Assembly (NCBI GenBank): GCA_032622095.1
Contig: CP136068.1
Coordinates: forward strand, 4,441,314-4,505,313
Direction of reading: 5' to 3'
Source of the DNA: Siphonodentalium dalli
Taxonomy: Eukaryota > Mollusca > Scaphopoda > Gadilida > Siphonodentaliidae
DNA length: 64,000 nucleotides
Shown here: one piece after another, positions 36,130 through 48,040 of the stretch
Layout: the number at the start of each line of letters is the position of its first letter
Position numbering within the stretch: the stretch's first letter is position 1
The notes under the pieces: generated by a model
The model's database searches: none
What the model saw: the letters and a program-made list of their open reading frames with translations, nothing else
Told to the model about the DNA's origin: nothing
Program-made: the position numbers and the translations under genes

Positions 36130-36806
36130 GGCCGCCATCAGCCATTTTGGATTTTACTCTTTGTATGACTAAATCCTTTAGCACGGGCTACAGGTCATAC
36201 CTTTAGTCTGATCATCATGAAATTGGTCATGGCTGTTGACATTGGAATGTAGATGGGAACGAGTCATTTTGGGGTCATTCGGACTAAAAACATGGCTGCC
36301 AGCAGCCATCTTGGATTTAAAAATTAAATCCATTAGAACGGGCTACAGGTCGTACCTTTGGTCTGATCATCATGAAATTTGTCATGGATGTTGACATTGA
36401 CATGTAGATGGGAACGAGTCATCTTTGGGTCATTCGGCCAAAAAATATGACCGCCAGCAGCCATCTTGGATTTTACTCTTTGTATGACTAAATCATTTAG
36501 CACGGGCTACACGTCGTACCTTTAGTCTGATCATCATAAAATTTGTCATGACTGTTGAAATTGGAATGTAAATGGGAACGAGTCATTTTGGGGTCATTCG
36601 GAAAAAAACATGGCCGCCAGTGGCCATCTTGGATTTCAAAATTTAATCCATTAGCATGGGCCACAGGTCGTACTGTTCGTCTGAGCATCATGCATGTTAA
36701 TAATGATATATAGATGGGAACGAATCATTTTAGTGTCATTCGGCCAAAAAACATGGCTGCCAGCAGCCATCTTGGATTTTACTCATTGTATGACTAAATC
36801 CTTTAG

Positions 36807-37215
36807 GAATCACTGAATTGAAGCCTGCAAGCCATACCAGTGATGTTTACCCAGCTAGATTGACACCAGTTGATCACGAAAATGCAAGAAAAATCATAGG
36901 TCATGTGTTTACCTTTTAAAATAAATCCCCAAGTCTACGACAGGACAATCTCACAGGCAAATTTGATCTGGAAAAACCCAGGACTACAGCAGCTACTAGT
37001 AGTTAAATAAATTTCCCGCTCACAAAAATCCATTCCCCCATTCATTCACTAGTTTAAATTATTTAGATATTATGTACAAATCAAATAAACGCGATGTCAT
37101 CCTTTAATAACGTGTCGCATGTATCAGGTGAAGGTCATTCTTCAGTTACCTTCACCTTTAGCATTCCACGGTGTACTCGCTCCCCGACTCTAGAACACAT
37201 TTAGCTCCCTGATTC
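36807..37215. mobile_element. 409-bp insertion in the array, GAATCA ends
   Basis: It interrupts AAATCCTTTAG|CACGGGCTAC of a core unit. CTTTAG is duplicated (36,801-36,806 and 37,216-37,221), and the ends GAATCA and TGATTC are inverted. An 8-bp duplication, TCCTTTAG, with slightly shifted ends is also possible. Confidence 0.65.
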
Positions 37216-38780
37216 CTTTAGCACCGGCTACATGTCGTACCGTTAGTCTGATCATCATAAAATTTGTCATGGCTGTTGAAATTGGAATGTAGATGGGAAC
37301 GAGTCATTTTGGGGTCATTCGGACAAAAAACATGGCCACCAGTGGCCATCTTGGATTTCAAAATTTAATCAATTAACACGGGTCACAGGTCGTACTGTTC
37401 GTCTGATCATCATGAAATTTGTCATGGATGATAATATTGGCATATAGATGGGAACGAGTCATTTTGGAGTCATTCGGCGAAAAAACATGGCCGCCAGCAT
37501 CCATCTAGGATTTTACTCTTTGTATGACTATATTCTTTAGCACGGGCTGCAGGTCGTACCTTTAGTCTGATCATCATAAAATTTGTCATGGAAGTTAACA
37601 ATGACATGTAGATGGGAACGAGTAATTTTGGGGTCATTCGGCCAAAAAACATGATCGCCAGCAGTCATCTTGGATTTTACTCTTTGTATGACTAAATCCT
37701 TTACCACGGGCTACATGCATGTTGTACCTTTAGTCTGATCATCATAAAATTTGTCATGAATGTTAATAATGACACGTAGATGGGAACGCGTCATTTTGGG
37801 GTTATTCTGCCGAAAAACATGGCCACCAGGTTTTTCTTGGATTTTAGTCTTTGTATGACTAAATCCTTTAGCACTGGCTACATGTCGTACCTTTAGTCTG
37901 ATCATCATAAAATTTGTCATGACTGTTGAAATTGTAATGTAAATGAGAACGAGTCATTTTGGGGTCATTCGGACAAAAAACATGGCCGCCAGCTGCCATC
38001 TTGGATTTCAAAATTCAATCCATTAGCATGGGCCACAGGTCGTATTGTTCGTCTGATCATCATGAAATTTGTCCTGGATGTTAATATTGACATGTAGATG
38101 GAAACTAGTAATTTTGGGGTCATTTGGCCAAAAAACATGGCCGTCAGCAGCCATCTTGGATTTTACTCTTTGCATGAGTAAATTCTTTGGCATGGCCTAC
38201 AGGTCGTACCTTTTGTCGGATCATCATAAAATTGTTCATGGATGTTAACAATGACATGTAGATGGGAACGAGTATTTTTGGGGTTGTTTGGCCAAAAAAC
38301 ATGGCCGCCGGCAGCCATCTTAGATTTTAATCTTTGCATGACTAAATTCTTTGGCATGGCCTACAGGTCGTACCGTTTGTCGGATCATCATAAAAATTTT
38401 CATGGATGTTAGCGACGACATGTAGATGGGACCGACTCATTTTGGTGTCATTCGGCCGAAAACATGGCCGCCAGCAGCCATCTTGGATTTTACTTTTCTC
38501 TTCATGTCTATATAAACTAGTATTAGACATTCAACTTTCCACATTCCTAATCGCTCCATTGACTGTAATACATTAAATTATTCCCTTTCCAAGTTGAGCT
38601 ACAGTGTCATTGACACTTTCATTTTACTTAGAATCTTGTTAATTCTGGTTTCCGGATGATAACTTCAGTTTGTGTGATATCTTAACCAAATTTGGTATGT
38701 GAGTTTATCAGCCCTATGTACAGGTCAAGTTCGAATATGGGTATGCTCTGCCCATTTTTGCGAGAGTTGTTCCCCTTTTT

Positions 38781-39061
38781 GTCCGCCGACCCAACGGGTT
38801 TGGAGGACTATGATAATCAGTATGTGCGTCCGTGCGTGTGTGGCTGCGTACGTCCGTCCGTGCATGCCAATTTGACGTTTCCGGATGATAACTTTAGTAA
38901 ATGTGTACTGAATGAAATTAAATTTGGTATATGTAGGTTTACTTGCACAAAAGACAGATAAAATTCGATTTAGTGTTACGCCATGCCAATTTTTATACGC
39001 AAACAATGGTCGTATCAAGCCGACTCTTAGAGGCGGACATGAGGTCTACCGACCTTTTATT
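38781..39061 (+). mobile_element. Compact hairpin element, GACCCAACGGGTT type
   Basis: It starts GTCCGCCGACCCAACGGGTT and runs through GTCCGTCCGTGC and one GTTTCCGGATGATAAC unit. It ends with the stem AGGTC-TACC-GACCT (39,042-39,055) and TTTATT. The next base starts another copy (GTCCGTCGACCCAACGGG), so two elements sit head to tail. Confidence 0.65.
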
Positions 39062-39600
39062 GTCCGTCGACCCAACGGGTTCGGAGGACTATTATAATCA
39101 GCCTGTGCGTGTGTGTCCGAGGTTTCCGGATGATAACTTTAGTTAGAGTGAACCAAATTAAATTAAATTTGGTATGTGGGTTTACTAGCAGAAAAGACAG
39201 GTCAAGTTCGAATTCTGGTTCCGTCCGCCGATTTTCACCAGAGTTATGCCCCCTTTTCGACTTAGAATTTGACCGTCTGTTAACATTTTTGGTTTCCGAC
39301 CGATAACTCCAGTTTGGATTATTTGATCTGAACCAAAGTTGGTATGTGTATTTCCAAGCTAAAGATACAGGCCAAGTACGAATATGGGTTCCATCCAATT
39401 ATTTTTACATGAGTTACGGCCCTTTTCGACTTAGAATTTGGCCGTCTGTTAACATTTTTGGTTTCCGACCGATAACTCCAGTTTGGATTATTTGATCAGA
39501 ACCAAAGTTGGTATGTGTTTTTCTCCCAGCAAAACACAGGTCAAGTTCGAATTCGGGTTCCGCCCGCCAATTTGTCATAGAAATAAAATTTGCCGACTAC
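39062..39600 (+). repeat. Second compact element and ~168-bp core units
   Basis: It begins with GTCCGTCGACCCAACGGGTT. Core units with GTTTCCGACCGATAACTCCA follow at about 168-bp spacing. The part from 39,135 onward lies in the duplicated 2.36-kb block. Confidence 0.7.
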
Positions 39601-41496
39601 CAGGCTGTCAGCAGTTAACTACATTGCCAGGGTATTGACAGTCAAGGAATATAACAGGGATTTCTATACTGCATTTAGTCGCTGTGACACAGCAGTCATG
39701 GAACCATTAACTGCAGAGCATGCAGTTATGGTTTGACCTTGGTTATTAACTGTTATCAAATGACGAAAGAGACACATTGAAAGAGACACTACATTGTCAC
39801 AACAAGTTAATAACTGTCGAATCTGCCTTGTCATGCAATACCTGTCACCCAACAAAGCAAGAACTGAGTCTTTGATGTTGTTGCAGAACTAGTTCCATGA
39901 CGATGCATCATCTTAGTATATAATTTAATACAAGACACTCATTTACATGATCATTGTGTGCATCACGGTTTTATTAATTGAAAATGGCAGAGATAGATTT
40001 GAAGTGTTGTAATGTACAATTGAAGATGTTCAACAATTGGAATTTAGGAAACGATATAGGTTGCAAATTGTGTTTCGTCTCGCATTCCCATTTTGGAAAT
40101 TAGTATTTTTGTTTTGCGGAAAATATAAACAAGTGCACGGCTGCTCGGATAGACTGATGCACGCTGTCATTTTCTTGGCTATTGAGGAATGACGTTGTGT
40201 ATATTAAATGCTGTACATTATAGTTTATGGAGCTAATTCTCGTCCAAATGACTAGGTTCTCAGTTGGTGTATACATTACTCTGACAGTCAGTAAATTAAA
40301 ATGTAAACAACCATCACCAACTTTATTGTACCCCACAAATATTTTTTCGGGGGACTATTAAAATAGCCAGTGTCAGTCCGTGCGTCCGTCCGTCTATGCG
40401 TCCGGAAATGGTTTCCGGATGATAACTTTAGGTTCGGTTATTATATCAAAATCAAATTGCATAGGTGAGTTTATCAGACCAAAATACAGGTCAAGTTCAA
40501 AAATGGGTTTGCTCCGCCCATTTTTGCGAGAGTTGTGGCCCCTTTCGACTTTGAATTCTGTCAATTTCTGGTTTCCGGATGATAACTTCAGTTTGTGTGA
40601 TCATATCTGAACCATATTTGGAATTTGCGTTTATCAGTTCGAAATACAGGTCAAGTTCGAATATGGGTACGATCCACCCATTTTGTTCTGAGATTTAGTA
40701 TCTGATTGAGGGTTCTTGTTATTTTTTTCAGAAAAGCGGATTCCCCCAATGTATAGCCACTTTTTCGGGGGACACTGTGGCCGGACGGCCTTTTATTCAA
40801 ATTCAAAGTAATTAGCTATACTGATCAGACATTCAGAGTACAGGTATCGTTGAAACTTCATGAAAATTTCCAAAATCGCAGAAATGCAAATTCATGCAGT
40901 TTCAATTTATTGTAATCACTATAGACCATTTTACAGATCGCGAGAACAATGCATCATGGGAATGTTTCTATCCATAACAATCCCACGTTGCTCGATCTGC
41001 ATGCATTTATTATTTCAGATTCAGAATGGGTCTATAAAACTATTAATAATTTTGTTATCTTTCATAGATTTTGCATAAGATTTAAAGATATATCAGTGAC
41101 ATATACTTCTTCCAGAATGTTAAAAAACATTTCCAGTTAACCCCAAGACAGCCGGAAGTGGTGACAATTAATTCGCTCTTCACATCTCAGGCTTTGTCAG
41201 TGTGTCCGACGAAAATGAAACTTATCTGCTTAAATGTCCCCTTTTCATATCGAATGGTGATAGAAAACCCACTTGTCAAATACATGGATAAATTCAATCA
41301 CACTTTTAAATCTGCTTATTTCCGCGGTCTTAAATCTGTGTTTTGATAACAATTTATTTGAGACACAGATTGTTGCGCTTACGTCAGTCAGCACTTATCA
41401 AAGTTGCTGCATGGGCATTGTGGTTCACTAAGATATATGTAGCCCCTATCTTTATTACTTTAAAGATCCAGTAAGTTAATGTTCCGCTCATCAAAC
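39135..41496 (+). repeat. 2.36-kb tandem duplication, copy 1
   Basis: The block from AACTTTAGTTAGAGTG to GCTCATCAAAC is repeated directly at 41,497-43,883. It contains ~168-bp core units, an unrecognised segment (39,660-40,320), a hairpin element (40,331-40,798) and a further unrecognised segment. Frames inside appear twice for that reason and none looks like a gene. Confidence 0.95.
40331..40798 (+). mobile_element. Complete short hairpin/tandem element, 468 bp
   Basis: The 5' hairpin is CCCC...GGGG, with GGACTATTAAAATAGCC and GTCCGTCCGTC following. Two core units with GGTTTCCGGATGATAACTT follow. The 3' stem is GGCCG-GA-CGGCC (40,780-40,791), then TTTTATT. The same TTTATT end follows the 3' hairpin at 39,042. 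A second copy is at 42,690-43,157. Confidence 0.7.
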
Positions 41497-43883
41497 AACT
41501 TTAGTTAGAGTGAACCAAATTAAATTAAATTTGGTATGTGGGTTTACTAGCAGAAAAGACAGGTCAAGTTCGAATTCTGGTTCCGTCCGCCGATTTTCAC
41601 CAGAGTTATGCCCCCTTTTCGACTTAGAATTTGACCGTCTGTTAACATTTTTGGTTTCCGACCGATAACTCCAGTTTGGATTATTTGATCTGAACCAAAG
41701 TTGGTATGTGTATTTCCAAGCTAAAGATACAGGCCAAGTACGAATATGGGTTCCGTCCAATTATTTTTACATGAGTTACGGCCCTTTTCGACTTAGAATT
41801 TGGCCGTCTGTTAACATTTTTGGTTTCCGACCGATAACTCCAGTTTGGATTATTTGATCAGAACCAAAGTTGGTATGTGTTTTTCTCCCAGCAAAACACA
41901 GGTCAAGTTCGAATTCGGGTTCCGCCCGCCAATTTGTCATAGAAATAAAATTTGCCGACTACCAGGCTGTCAGCAGTTAACTACATTGCCAGGGTATTGA
42001 CAGTCAAGGAATATAACAGGGATTTCTATACTGCATTTAGTCGCTGTGACACAGCAGTCATGGAACCATTAACTGCAGAGCATGCAGTTATGGTTTGACC
42101 TTGGTTATTAACTGTTATCAAATGACGAAAGAGACACATTGAAAGAGACACTACATTGTCACAACAAGTTAATAACTGTCGAATCTGCCTTGTCATGCAA
42201 TACCTGTCACCCAACAAAGCAAGAACTGAGTCTTTGATGTTGTTGCAGAACTAGTTCCATGACGATGCATCATCTTAGTATATAATTTAATACAAGACAC
42301 TCATTTAAATGATCATTGTGTGCATCACGGTTTTATTAATTGAAAATGGCAGAGATAGATTTGAAGTGTTGTAATGTACAATTGAAGATGTTCAACAATT
42401 GGAATTTAGGAAACGATATAGGTTGCAAATTGTGTTTCGTCTTGCATTCCCATTTTGGAAATTAGTATTTTTGTTTTGCGGAAAATATAAACAAGTGCAC
42501 GGCTGCTCGGATAGACTGATGCACGCTGTCATTTTCTTGGCTATTGAGGAATGACGTTGTTCATATTAAATGCTGTACATTATAGTTTATGGAGCTAATT
42601 CTCGTCCAAATGACTAGGTTCTCAGTTGGTGTATACATTACTCTGACAGTCAGTAAATTAAAATGTAAACCATCACCAACTTTATTGTACCCCACAAATA
42701 TTTTTTCGGGGGACTATTAAAATAGCCAGTGTCAGTCCGTGCGTCCGTCCGTCTATGCGTCCGGAAATGGTTTCCGGATGATAACTTTAGGTTCGGTTAT
42801 TATATCAAAATCAAATTGCATAGGTGAGTTTATCAGACCAAAATACAGGTCAAGTTCAAAAATGGGTTTGCTCCGCCCATTTTTGCGAGAGTTGTGGCCC
42901 CTTTCGACTTTGAATTCTGTCAATTTCTGGTTTCCGGATGATAACTTCAGTTTGTGTGATCATATCTGAACCATATTTGGAATTTGCGTTTATCAGTTCG
43001 AAATACAGGTCAAGTTCGAATATGGGTACGATCCACCCATTTTGTTCTGAGATTTAGTATCTGATTGAGGGTTCTTGTTATTTTTTTCAGAAAAGCGGAT
43101 TCCCCCAATGTATAGCCACTTTTTCGGGGGACACTGTGGCCGGACGGCCTTTTATTCAAATTCAAAGTAATTAGCTATACTGATCAGACATTCAGAGTAC
43201 AGGTATCGTTGAAACTTCATGAAAATTTCCAAAATCGCAGAAATGCAAATTCATGCAGTTTCAATTTATTGTAATCACTATAGACCATTTTACAGATCGC
43301 GAGAACAATGCATCATGGGAATGTTTCTATCCATAACAATCCCACGTTGCTCGATCTGCATGCATTTATTATTTCAGATTCAGAATGGGTCTATAAAACT
43401 ATTAATAATTTTGTTATCTTTCATAGATTTTGCATAAGATTTAAAGATATATCAGTGACATATACTTCTTCCAGAATGTTAAAAAACATTTCCAGTTAAC
43501 CCCAAGACAGCCGGAAGTGGTGACAATTAATTCGCTCTTCACATCTCAGGCTTTGTCAGTGTGTCCGACGAAAATGAAACTTATCTGCTTAAATGTCCCC
43601 TTTTCATATCGAATGGTGATAGAAAACCCACTTGTCAAATACATGGATAAATTCAATCACACTTTTAAATCTGCTTATTTCCGCGGTCTTAAATCTGTGT
43701 TTTGATAACAATTTATTTGAGACACAGATTGTTGCGCTTACGTCAGTCAGCACTTATCAAAGTTGCTGCATGGGCATTGTGGTTCACTAAGATATATGTA
43801 GCCCCTATGGTTCACTAAGATATATGTAGCCCCTATCTTTATTACTTTAAAGATCCAGTAAGTTAATGTTCCGCTCATCAAAC
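41497..43883 (+). repeat. 2.36-kb tandem duplication, copy 2
   Basis: Only a few differences from copy 1 were found by eye: four substitution sites, a 3-bp loss in AACAACCATC and a 28-bp extra copy of GGTTCACTAAGATATATG... at about 43,809-43,836. The junction carries CAAACAA. The near identity implies a very recent event or an assembly duplication. Confidence 0.95.
42690..43157 (+). mobile_element. Second copy of the 40,331 hairpin element
   Basis: This copy was carried along by the 2.36-kb duplication and keeps both hairpins and the TTTTATT end. Confidence 0.7.
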
Positions 43884-43984
43884 AAATAAAAAGGAAAAAA
43901 TACCTGAAATGACCATCACATCTTTGACACGGGTATCGCTAACATCCACAAAACCAATACACCAGTTTTACGTTGAATACATCT

Positions 43985-44575
43985 ACATGTCAATGTCAAT
44001 AGCCATGACAAATTTCATAATGATCCGTCAAAAGGTACGACCTGTAGCCCATGCCAAAGGATTAAGTCATGCACAGAGTAAAATCCAAGATGGCTGCTGG
44101 CGGCCAGGTTTTTTGGCCGAATGACCCCAAGATGACTCGTTCCCATCTACTTACATGTCATTGTTAACATCCATGACAAATTTCATGAAGATCCGACCAA
44201 AGCTACGACGGTACGACCTCTAGCCTGTGCCAAAGGATTTAGTCATGCAAAGAGTAAACTCCAAGATGACTGCTGATGGCCATGTTTTTCGACCGAACGA
44301 CCTCAAAATGACTTGTTCCCATCTACATGTCAATATTAACATCCATGACAAATTTCATGATGATCTAGCCGTGCTAATGGTTTGAATTTTGAAATCCAAC
44401 ATAGCCGCTGGCTTCCATGTTTGTTTGCCGAATGACCCCAAAATGACTCATTTCCAGCTACATGTCAATCTCAACAGCCGTGATAAATTTCATAATTATC
44501 CGATCAAAGGTACGACCTGTAGCCCGTGCTAAAGGAAATTTTTGAAGCATCGTGCACACGCGGACGACGGACGAC
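43985..44575 (-). mobile_element. Inverted, truncated 9279-type array
   Basis: On the minus strand it starts with GTCGTCCGTCCGCGTGTGC and continues with GGGCTACAGGTCGTACC and GTAGATGGGAACGAG units of the A/B kind. The 5' hairpin and the 3' AGTGTCA hairpin are both missing. Confidence 0.8.
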
Positions 44576-44678
44576 AAAGCCCCCTCCCCCTGCCCTTTTG
44601 AGGGGTGGCAGGAAAACAGTAATTTATGACTATATCACCCCAAACTATATATATTCTATTATATCTATTTGTATTTTT

Positions 44679-45560
44679 AGTCGAGTTTTTTTCCAAAACT
44701 CGACTTATAGTTTGATGGGGGACGGTGACCGGGCGGGCGGCGGACGGGCGGGCGGCGTGTTTTGCTTATAACTCAACCGTTTATTGACGGATTAAAAAAA
44801 AATTTGGTGTGTGAGTACATATCCATGCACGTAAGCTGCAGACAAAAAAATCAGGTTCGTCCGCACATTTATTACAGAGTTATGGCCCTTTGCCATTTTT
44901 CACTTATTTTAGGCTCGTTAGCGCAACAACTTCAACAAACGTTATCTGATTCGATTGAAATTTGGGATATAGGTGTCTCCCAAGAATATCTCGGACGAGT
45001 TCGAAAACCGGCCTGGTCCGATAAAATTTGATAGAGTTATGGCCCTTAATTAGTCATTTTTCACGAATTTTCAGCTCGTTAGCGCGATAACTTCAACAAA
45101 CGTTATCCGATTTGATTGAAATTTGGTATATAGGTGTCTACCAAGAATATCTCGGATGAGTTCGAAAACCGGCCTGGTCCGATAAAATTTGATAGAGTTA
45201 TGGCCCTTAATTAGTCATTTTTCACGAATTTTCAGCTCGTTAGCGCGATAACTTCAACAAACGTTATCCGATTTGATTGAAATTTGGTATATAGGTGTCT
45301 CCCAAGAATATCTCGGTCGAGTTCGAAAACCGGCCAGGTCCGATAAAATTTGATAGAGTTATGGCCCTTAATTAGTCATTTTTCGTGAAATTTTAGCTCA
45401 TTAGCGCGATAACTTCAACAAACGTCCTCCGATTTGTTTAAAATTTGGAATAGACGTACTTGCCAAGAATATTTCGGACGAGTTCGAAAACCAGCCTGGC
45501 CCGATAAAATTTGATAGAGTTATGGCCCTTAATTAGTCATTTTTCGATTTTACCTATTAA
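44679..45560 (+). mobile_element. Hairpin/tandem element, AGTCGAGTTT type, 161-bp units
   Basis: The 5' hairpin is AGTCGAGTTTT...AAAACTCGACT, then a GGGCGGGCGG-rich stretch. About four units each contain GTTAGCGCGATAACTTCAAC and GAGTTATGGCCCTTAATTAG. TCACGAATTTTCAGCTC recurs at 45,061 and 45,222 and a variant at 45,383, so the unit is exactly 161 bp. A diverged relative is at 58,938. Confidence 0.8.
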
Positions 45561-46377
45561 TTAGTCTACCGATACTGATGCACACCAATTGGCGGTAGCC
45601 ACCGGCGGTAAGCCACTGAAAACGAGACACAGCATCTCTGATCCCACCTCTTGTTTCTTTTCATGTATAAATATTGTAAATAAAAATTATCCTATCCAAT
45701 CATCTTCCAGCGCTTCTGCTAAGTTATCAGCAGAGATAGAGCAATTAGCGTCAGGGTGCCACTTGCCAAATTACCCAATGGCAAAAATATCATATATTTA
45801 GGGCACCTTTCAATATCTGATTCTTAATTAGTCCATCACTGAATTGGAATTTTGCACTTGTATTATCTCCCCCCCCCCCCCCCCAAGGCTGTTGTCTGCT
45901 TGATGTTCCCTCTAAATGAATTATTTTATAACTGGGTGAAAGAACATTTATTCCTGGCGGCCGGGGCTCTTCAAGTGAAATTCAGAGCTGTACGTCTGAC
46001 ATCGATGAATTGACTCTATAGGTGGAGCTATTGAAGCTAATGTTGTTCATTTTCATATTCAATATTGATAACTATCTATTTTCAGTTTTAAAATGCTATA
46101 TTCTCCTTTTGGGACAGTAAAATTTCAGAGAAAGATCCGTTCAAAGTGAGAAATAGTCATTGATTTCTCTAAGTACGCCTGACACTCTTATTTACAGCAG
46201 TGGCGACAAAAAGTTGCATTATCTCATATGGTCTATATCTACACGGTTTGAAAAAAAAGAAACTTATTGGAAGCTAGCTTTTTGAATATGAAAATAATGC
46301 CACCATGGAATTGCCCAATTGGATGTTTTGACGTAGCACATTTTGACCATAACGTAATTAATTTTATTACCTTTCAG
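45561..46377. other. Intron-like DNA; C tract near 45,870
   Basis: No exon is recognised here. The stretch leads into the polypyrimidine tract of the collagen-type exon. Confidence 0.4.
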
Positions 46378-46431
46378 GGACCAGCTGAACAACAAGGAGC
46401 AAAGGGGGAAACAGGCTTACCAGGAAGTAAG
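46378..46431 (+). CDS. 54-bp collagen triple-helix exon
   Basis: An acceptor (TTTTATTACCTTTCAG) precedes GGA at 46,378, and the donor AAG|GTAATG follows 46,431. The exon is exactly 54 bp, phase 0 at both ends, encoding GPA-EQQ-GAK-GET-GLP-GSK. Exons of 54 bp that begin with a glycine codon are the standard unit of fibrillar and related collagen genes (established). Five of six triplets are Gly-X-Y. The second starts with Glu (GAA, one base from GGA), a break in the helix repeat. Neighbouring collagen exons are not found within the window, so the gene is either mostly outside or interrupted by repeats. A lone decayed exon is the main alternative. Confidence 0.7.
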
Positions 46432-46462
46432 GTAATGTCACTTATTGAAGTTCAAAGAAATA

Positions 46463-46590
46463 CAGTAATGCCCTAAGTAATCGACTCATTAACTACAGCA
46501 GAATTATGGGTAACTTTTCAGGATTTAGTCGGAAATATGACTTGTTGCCATTCATCGGAAAGCTCTCAGTGAGAGCACATAGTATTGGAG
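46463..46590 (+). mobile_element. Half copy of the ACAGTAATG MITE
   Basis: ACAGTAATGCCCTAAGTAATCG, the interior TTTTCAGGATTTAGTCGGAA and GGAAAGCTCT match 58,028-58,130. The right terminal repeat is missing. Confidence 0.65.
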
Positions 46591-46710
46591 TTATTTCAGT
46601 GTTTCATTTAGATTTTGTGTGAAAATCTTTTGTATAGCAAAGGATAAAACTAATCAAATATTTCTATACTCTGTGATAATTATTTTTCTATACCCTCTGA
46701 TAGCAAAATG

Positions 46711-47767
46711 CAGGGTTCGCACAGGTGCTTAAAGTCATTAAAAGTGCTTGAATTTGATTTTCTATTTTCAAGGCCCTTAAAACTGCTTAAATTCTCACCC
46801 TAATACCACTCAGGTCATTAAAAGTGCTTAAATTCTGGTATAAGACCGGGCCTGGGGAATAAACAACAAGGCATGGGCGGTCTTATACCTAGAAAACTGT
46901 TAACATCGCCGATATGATCGTAAAAATCGAACGGAACATTGCGGCGGAAGTGAGGGAGACATCGCGTAATCGCTAAAAATAGCATCGTTTCCGATACGTA
47001 CGATTTTTCAATAGTACAAAACTGTGTGCTCTCCGCAAAGCATATGTAAGCTTCGCTCTGATTGGAGGGAAAATTTACACCAGCCAATCATGTAAGTTAA
47101 TAGAAAATTTAACCGGCTGAACAAATAAATATGCCGGGAAAGTGCAAGTTCAATGTCGAATGGTGTAAACAAACAAAGAATAAGCAGTGGTTGTCGCCCG
47201 ATCAAGACATTCATTTGGCAAAATGCGTAATATGCGCGAAAACGTTCACAGTAGCCGGTATGGGCGAGGCGGCCCTGAAAAGCCACATTTTGTCGAAAAG
47301 ACACATCGACCGGAGTCAAAAGTCGAATGACATTTCGGTGTTTATGAACAATGCGACGAATGCCACGCCCACAACGTCCACAAACTCCACATCGACATCA
47401 GTTTCATCCACATCCAGAGGCCCAACAGTGACACCATTTGTGAGAACAGAGGAAGTGGTCAAATCTGAAATCTTGTGGACGATGAAAGTCACATTATAGC
47501 TACAACAGTTCGACACACACCGCAGAACTGTTTGCGAAGATGTTTCCCGACTCCAACATAGCAAAATCGTTTTCATGTGGCGATCGCAAAACGGCATATC
47601 TCACCAAATATGGTTTGGCGCCATATTTCAGACAGCAAATGACTTCAAGTCTGAAGGACGCCGATACATACGTCCTCCTGTTTGACGCTTGAAAAGTCTT
47701 TAAAAGGTCATTAAAAAGATGCTTAAAAGTGCTTAAATTTAGTTTTTGGGAACCTCTATGAACCCTG
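46711..47767 (+). mobile_element. hAT-like element with AAAATG duplication, 1057 bp
   Basis: The ends CAGGGTTC and GAACCCTG are inverted, with AAAATG on both sides (46,705-46,710 and 47,768-47,773). Sequences like GGTCATTAAAAGTGCTTAAA lie inside both ends. The interior carries a broken BED-type transposase start. The CAGGG terminus and protein both point to hAT. The duplication is 6 bp rather than the usual 8. Confidence 0.8.
47131..47689 (+). pseudogene. N-terminal remnant of a hAT/BED-type transposase
   Basis: The ATG at 47,131 opens 122 codons. The product has EWCKQTKNKQWLSPDQD, then CVICAKTF...KSHILSKRH, a C-x2-C...H-x4-H BED-like zinc finger for DNA binding. A Ser/Thr-rich linker and SEILWTMKVT follow. 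The frame stops at 47,499. The homologous reading resumes one frame over at 47,504 with THTAELFAKMFPDSNIAKSF and YLTKYGLAPYF, and ends at FDA plus stop (47,690-47,692). Related proteins are vertebrate and invertebrate hAT-derived genes of the SCAND3/ZMYM type. The catalytic core and dimerisation domain are deleted, with element-end sequence following directly. Confidence 0.7.
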
Positions 47768-48040
47768 AAAATGGCAATAAGGAAGGATTACACTAAAGAG
47801 AATAGCTTTGCATTAAGTGTGACAATTGTTAAATGTTTGTTTATGCACTAGAATATGTAAGAACAAAAAATGAAGGACAAACTTAAATCAGGAAAGGAAA
47901 ATAACTGCAGTCATTCGAAATTAAAGTAGAATTTCACTAGATAACTAGATAAAACACAAATCAAATTGTTGGTGTACATGTACCGGTATGTGTGAAATAG
48001 TTCAAGGAATACACAATTTCTAGTTTTGTACTCAAGGATT

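Larger units (their letters stand above)
32024..38627 (+). mobile_element. 9279-type hairpin/minisatellite element with three nested insertions
   Basis: It begins AGCTCAACTTTACTTTGTAA, with the same hairpin as 9279. Many A/B-type core units follow (GTAGATGGGAACGAGTCATT). It ends with AGTGTCATTGACACT (38,603-38,617) and TTCATTTT. The array is interrupted at 32,063-34,778, 35,287-36,129 and 36,807-37,215 by unrelated elements. The host element continues on both sides. No target duplication other than T residues is visible, as for Helentrons. Confidence 0.85.
31803..38780 (+). mobile_element. Hairpin/tandem element, CCCCTGAA type, split by a 6.6-kb insertion
   Basis: The 5' hairpin is at 31,810-31,832 (CCCCTGAA...TTCAGGGG), followed by GTCCGTCCGTGC and a core unit with GGTTTCCGGATGATAAC. 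The element breaks at 32,023 and resumes at about 38,628 with the next core unit. The intact order of these motifs is seen at 40,331-40,600, which proves the interruption. Only 31,803-32,023 and 38,628-38,780 belong to this copy. Confidence 0.75.

Noticed and set aside
39057-39398. 113-codon minus frame, repeated as part of 41,491-41,760
   Set aside because: It reads across hairpin-element core units and is repeated only because of the 2.36-kb duplication.
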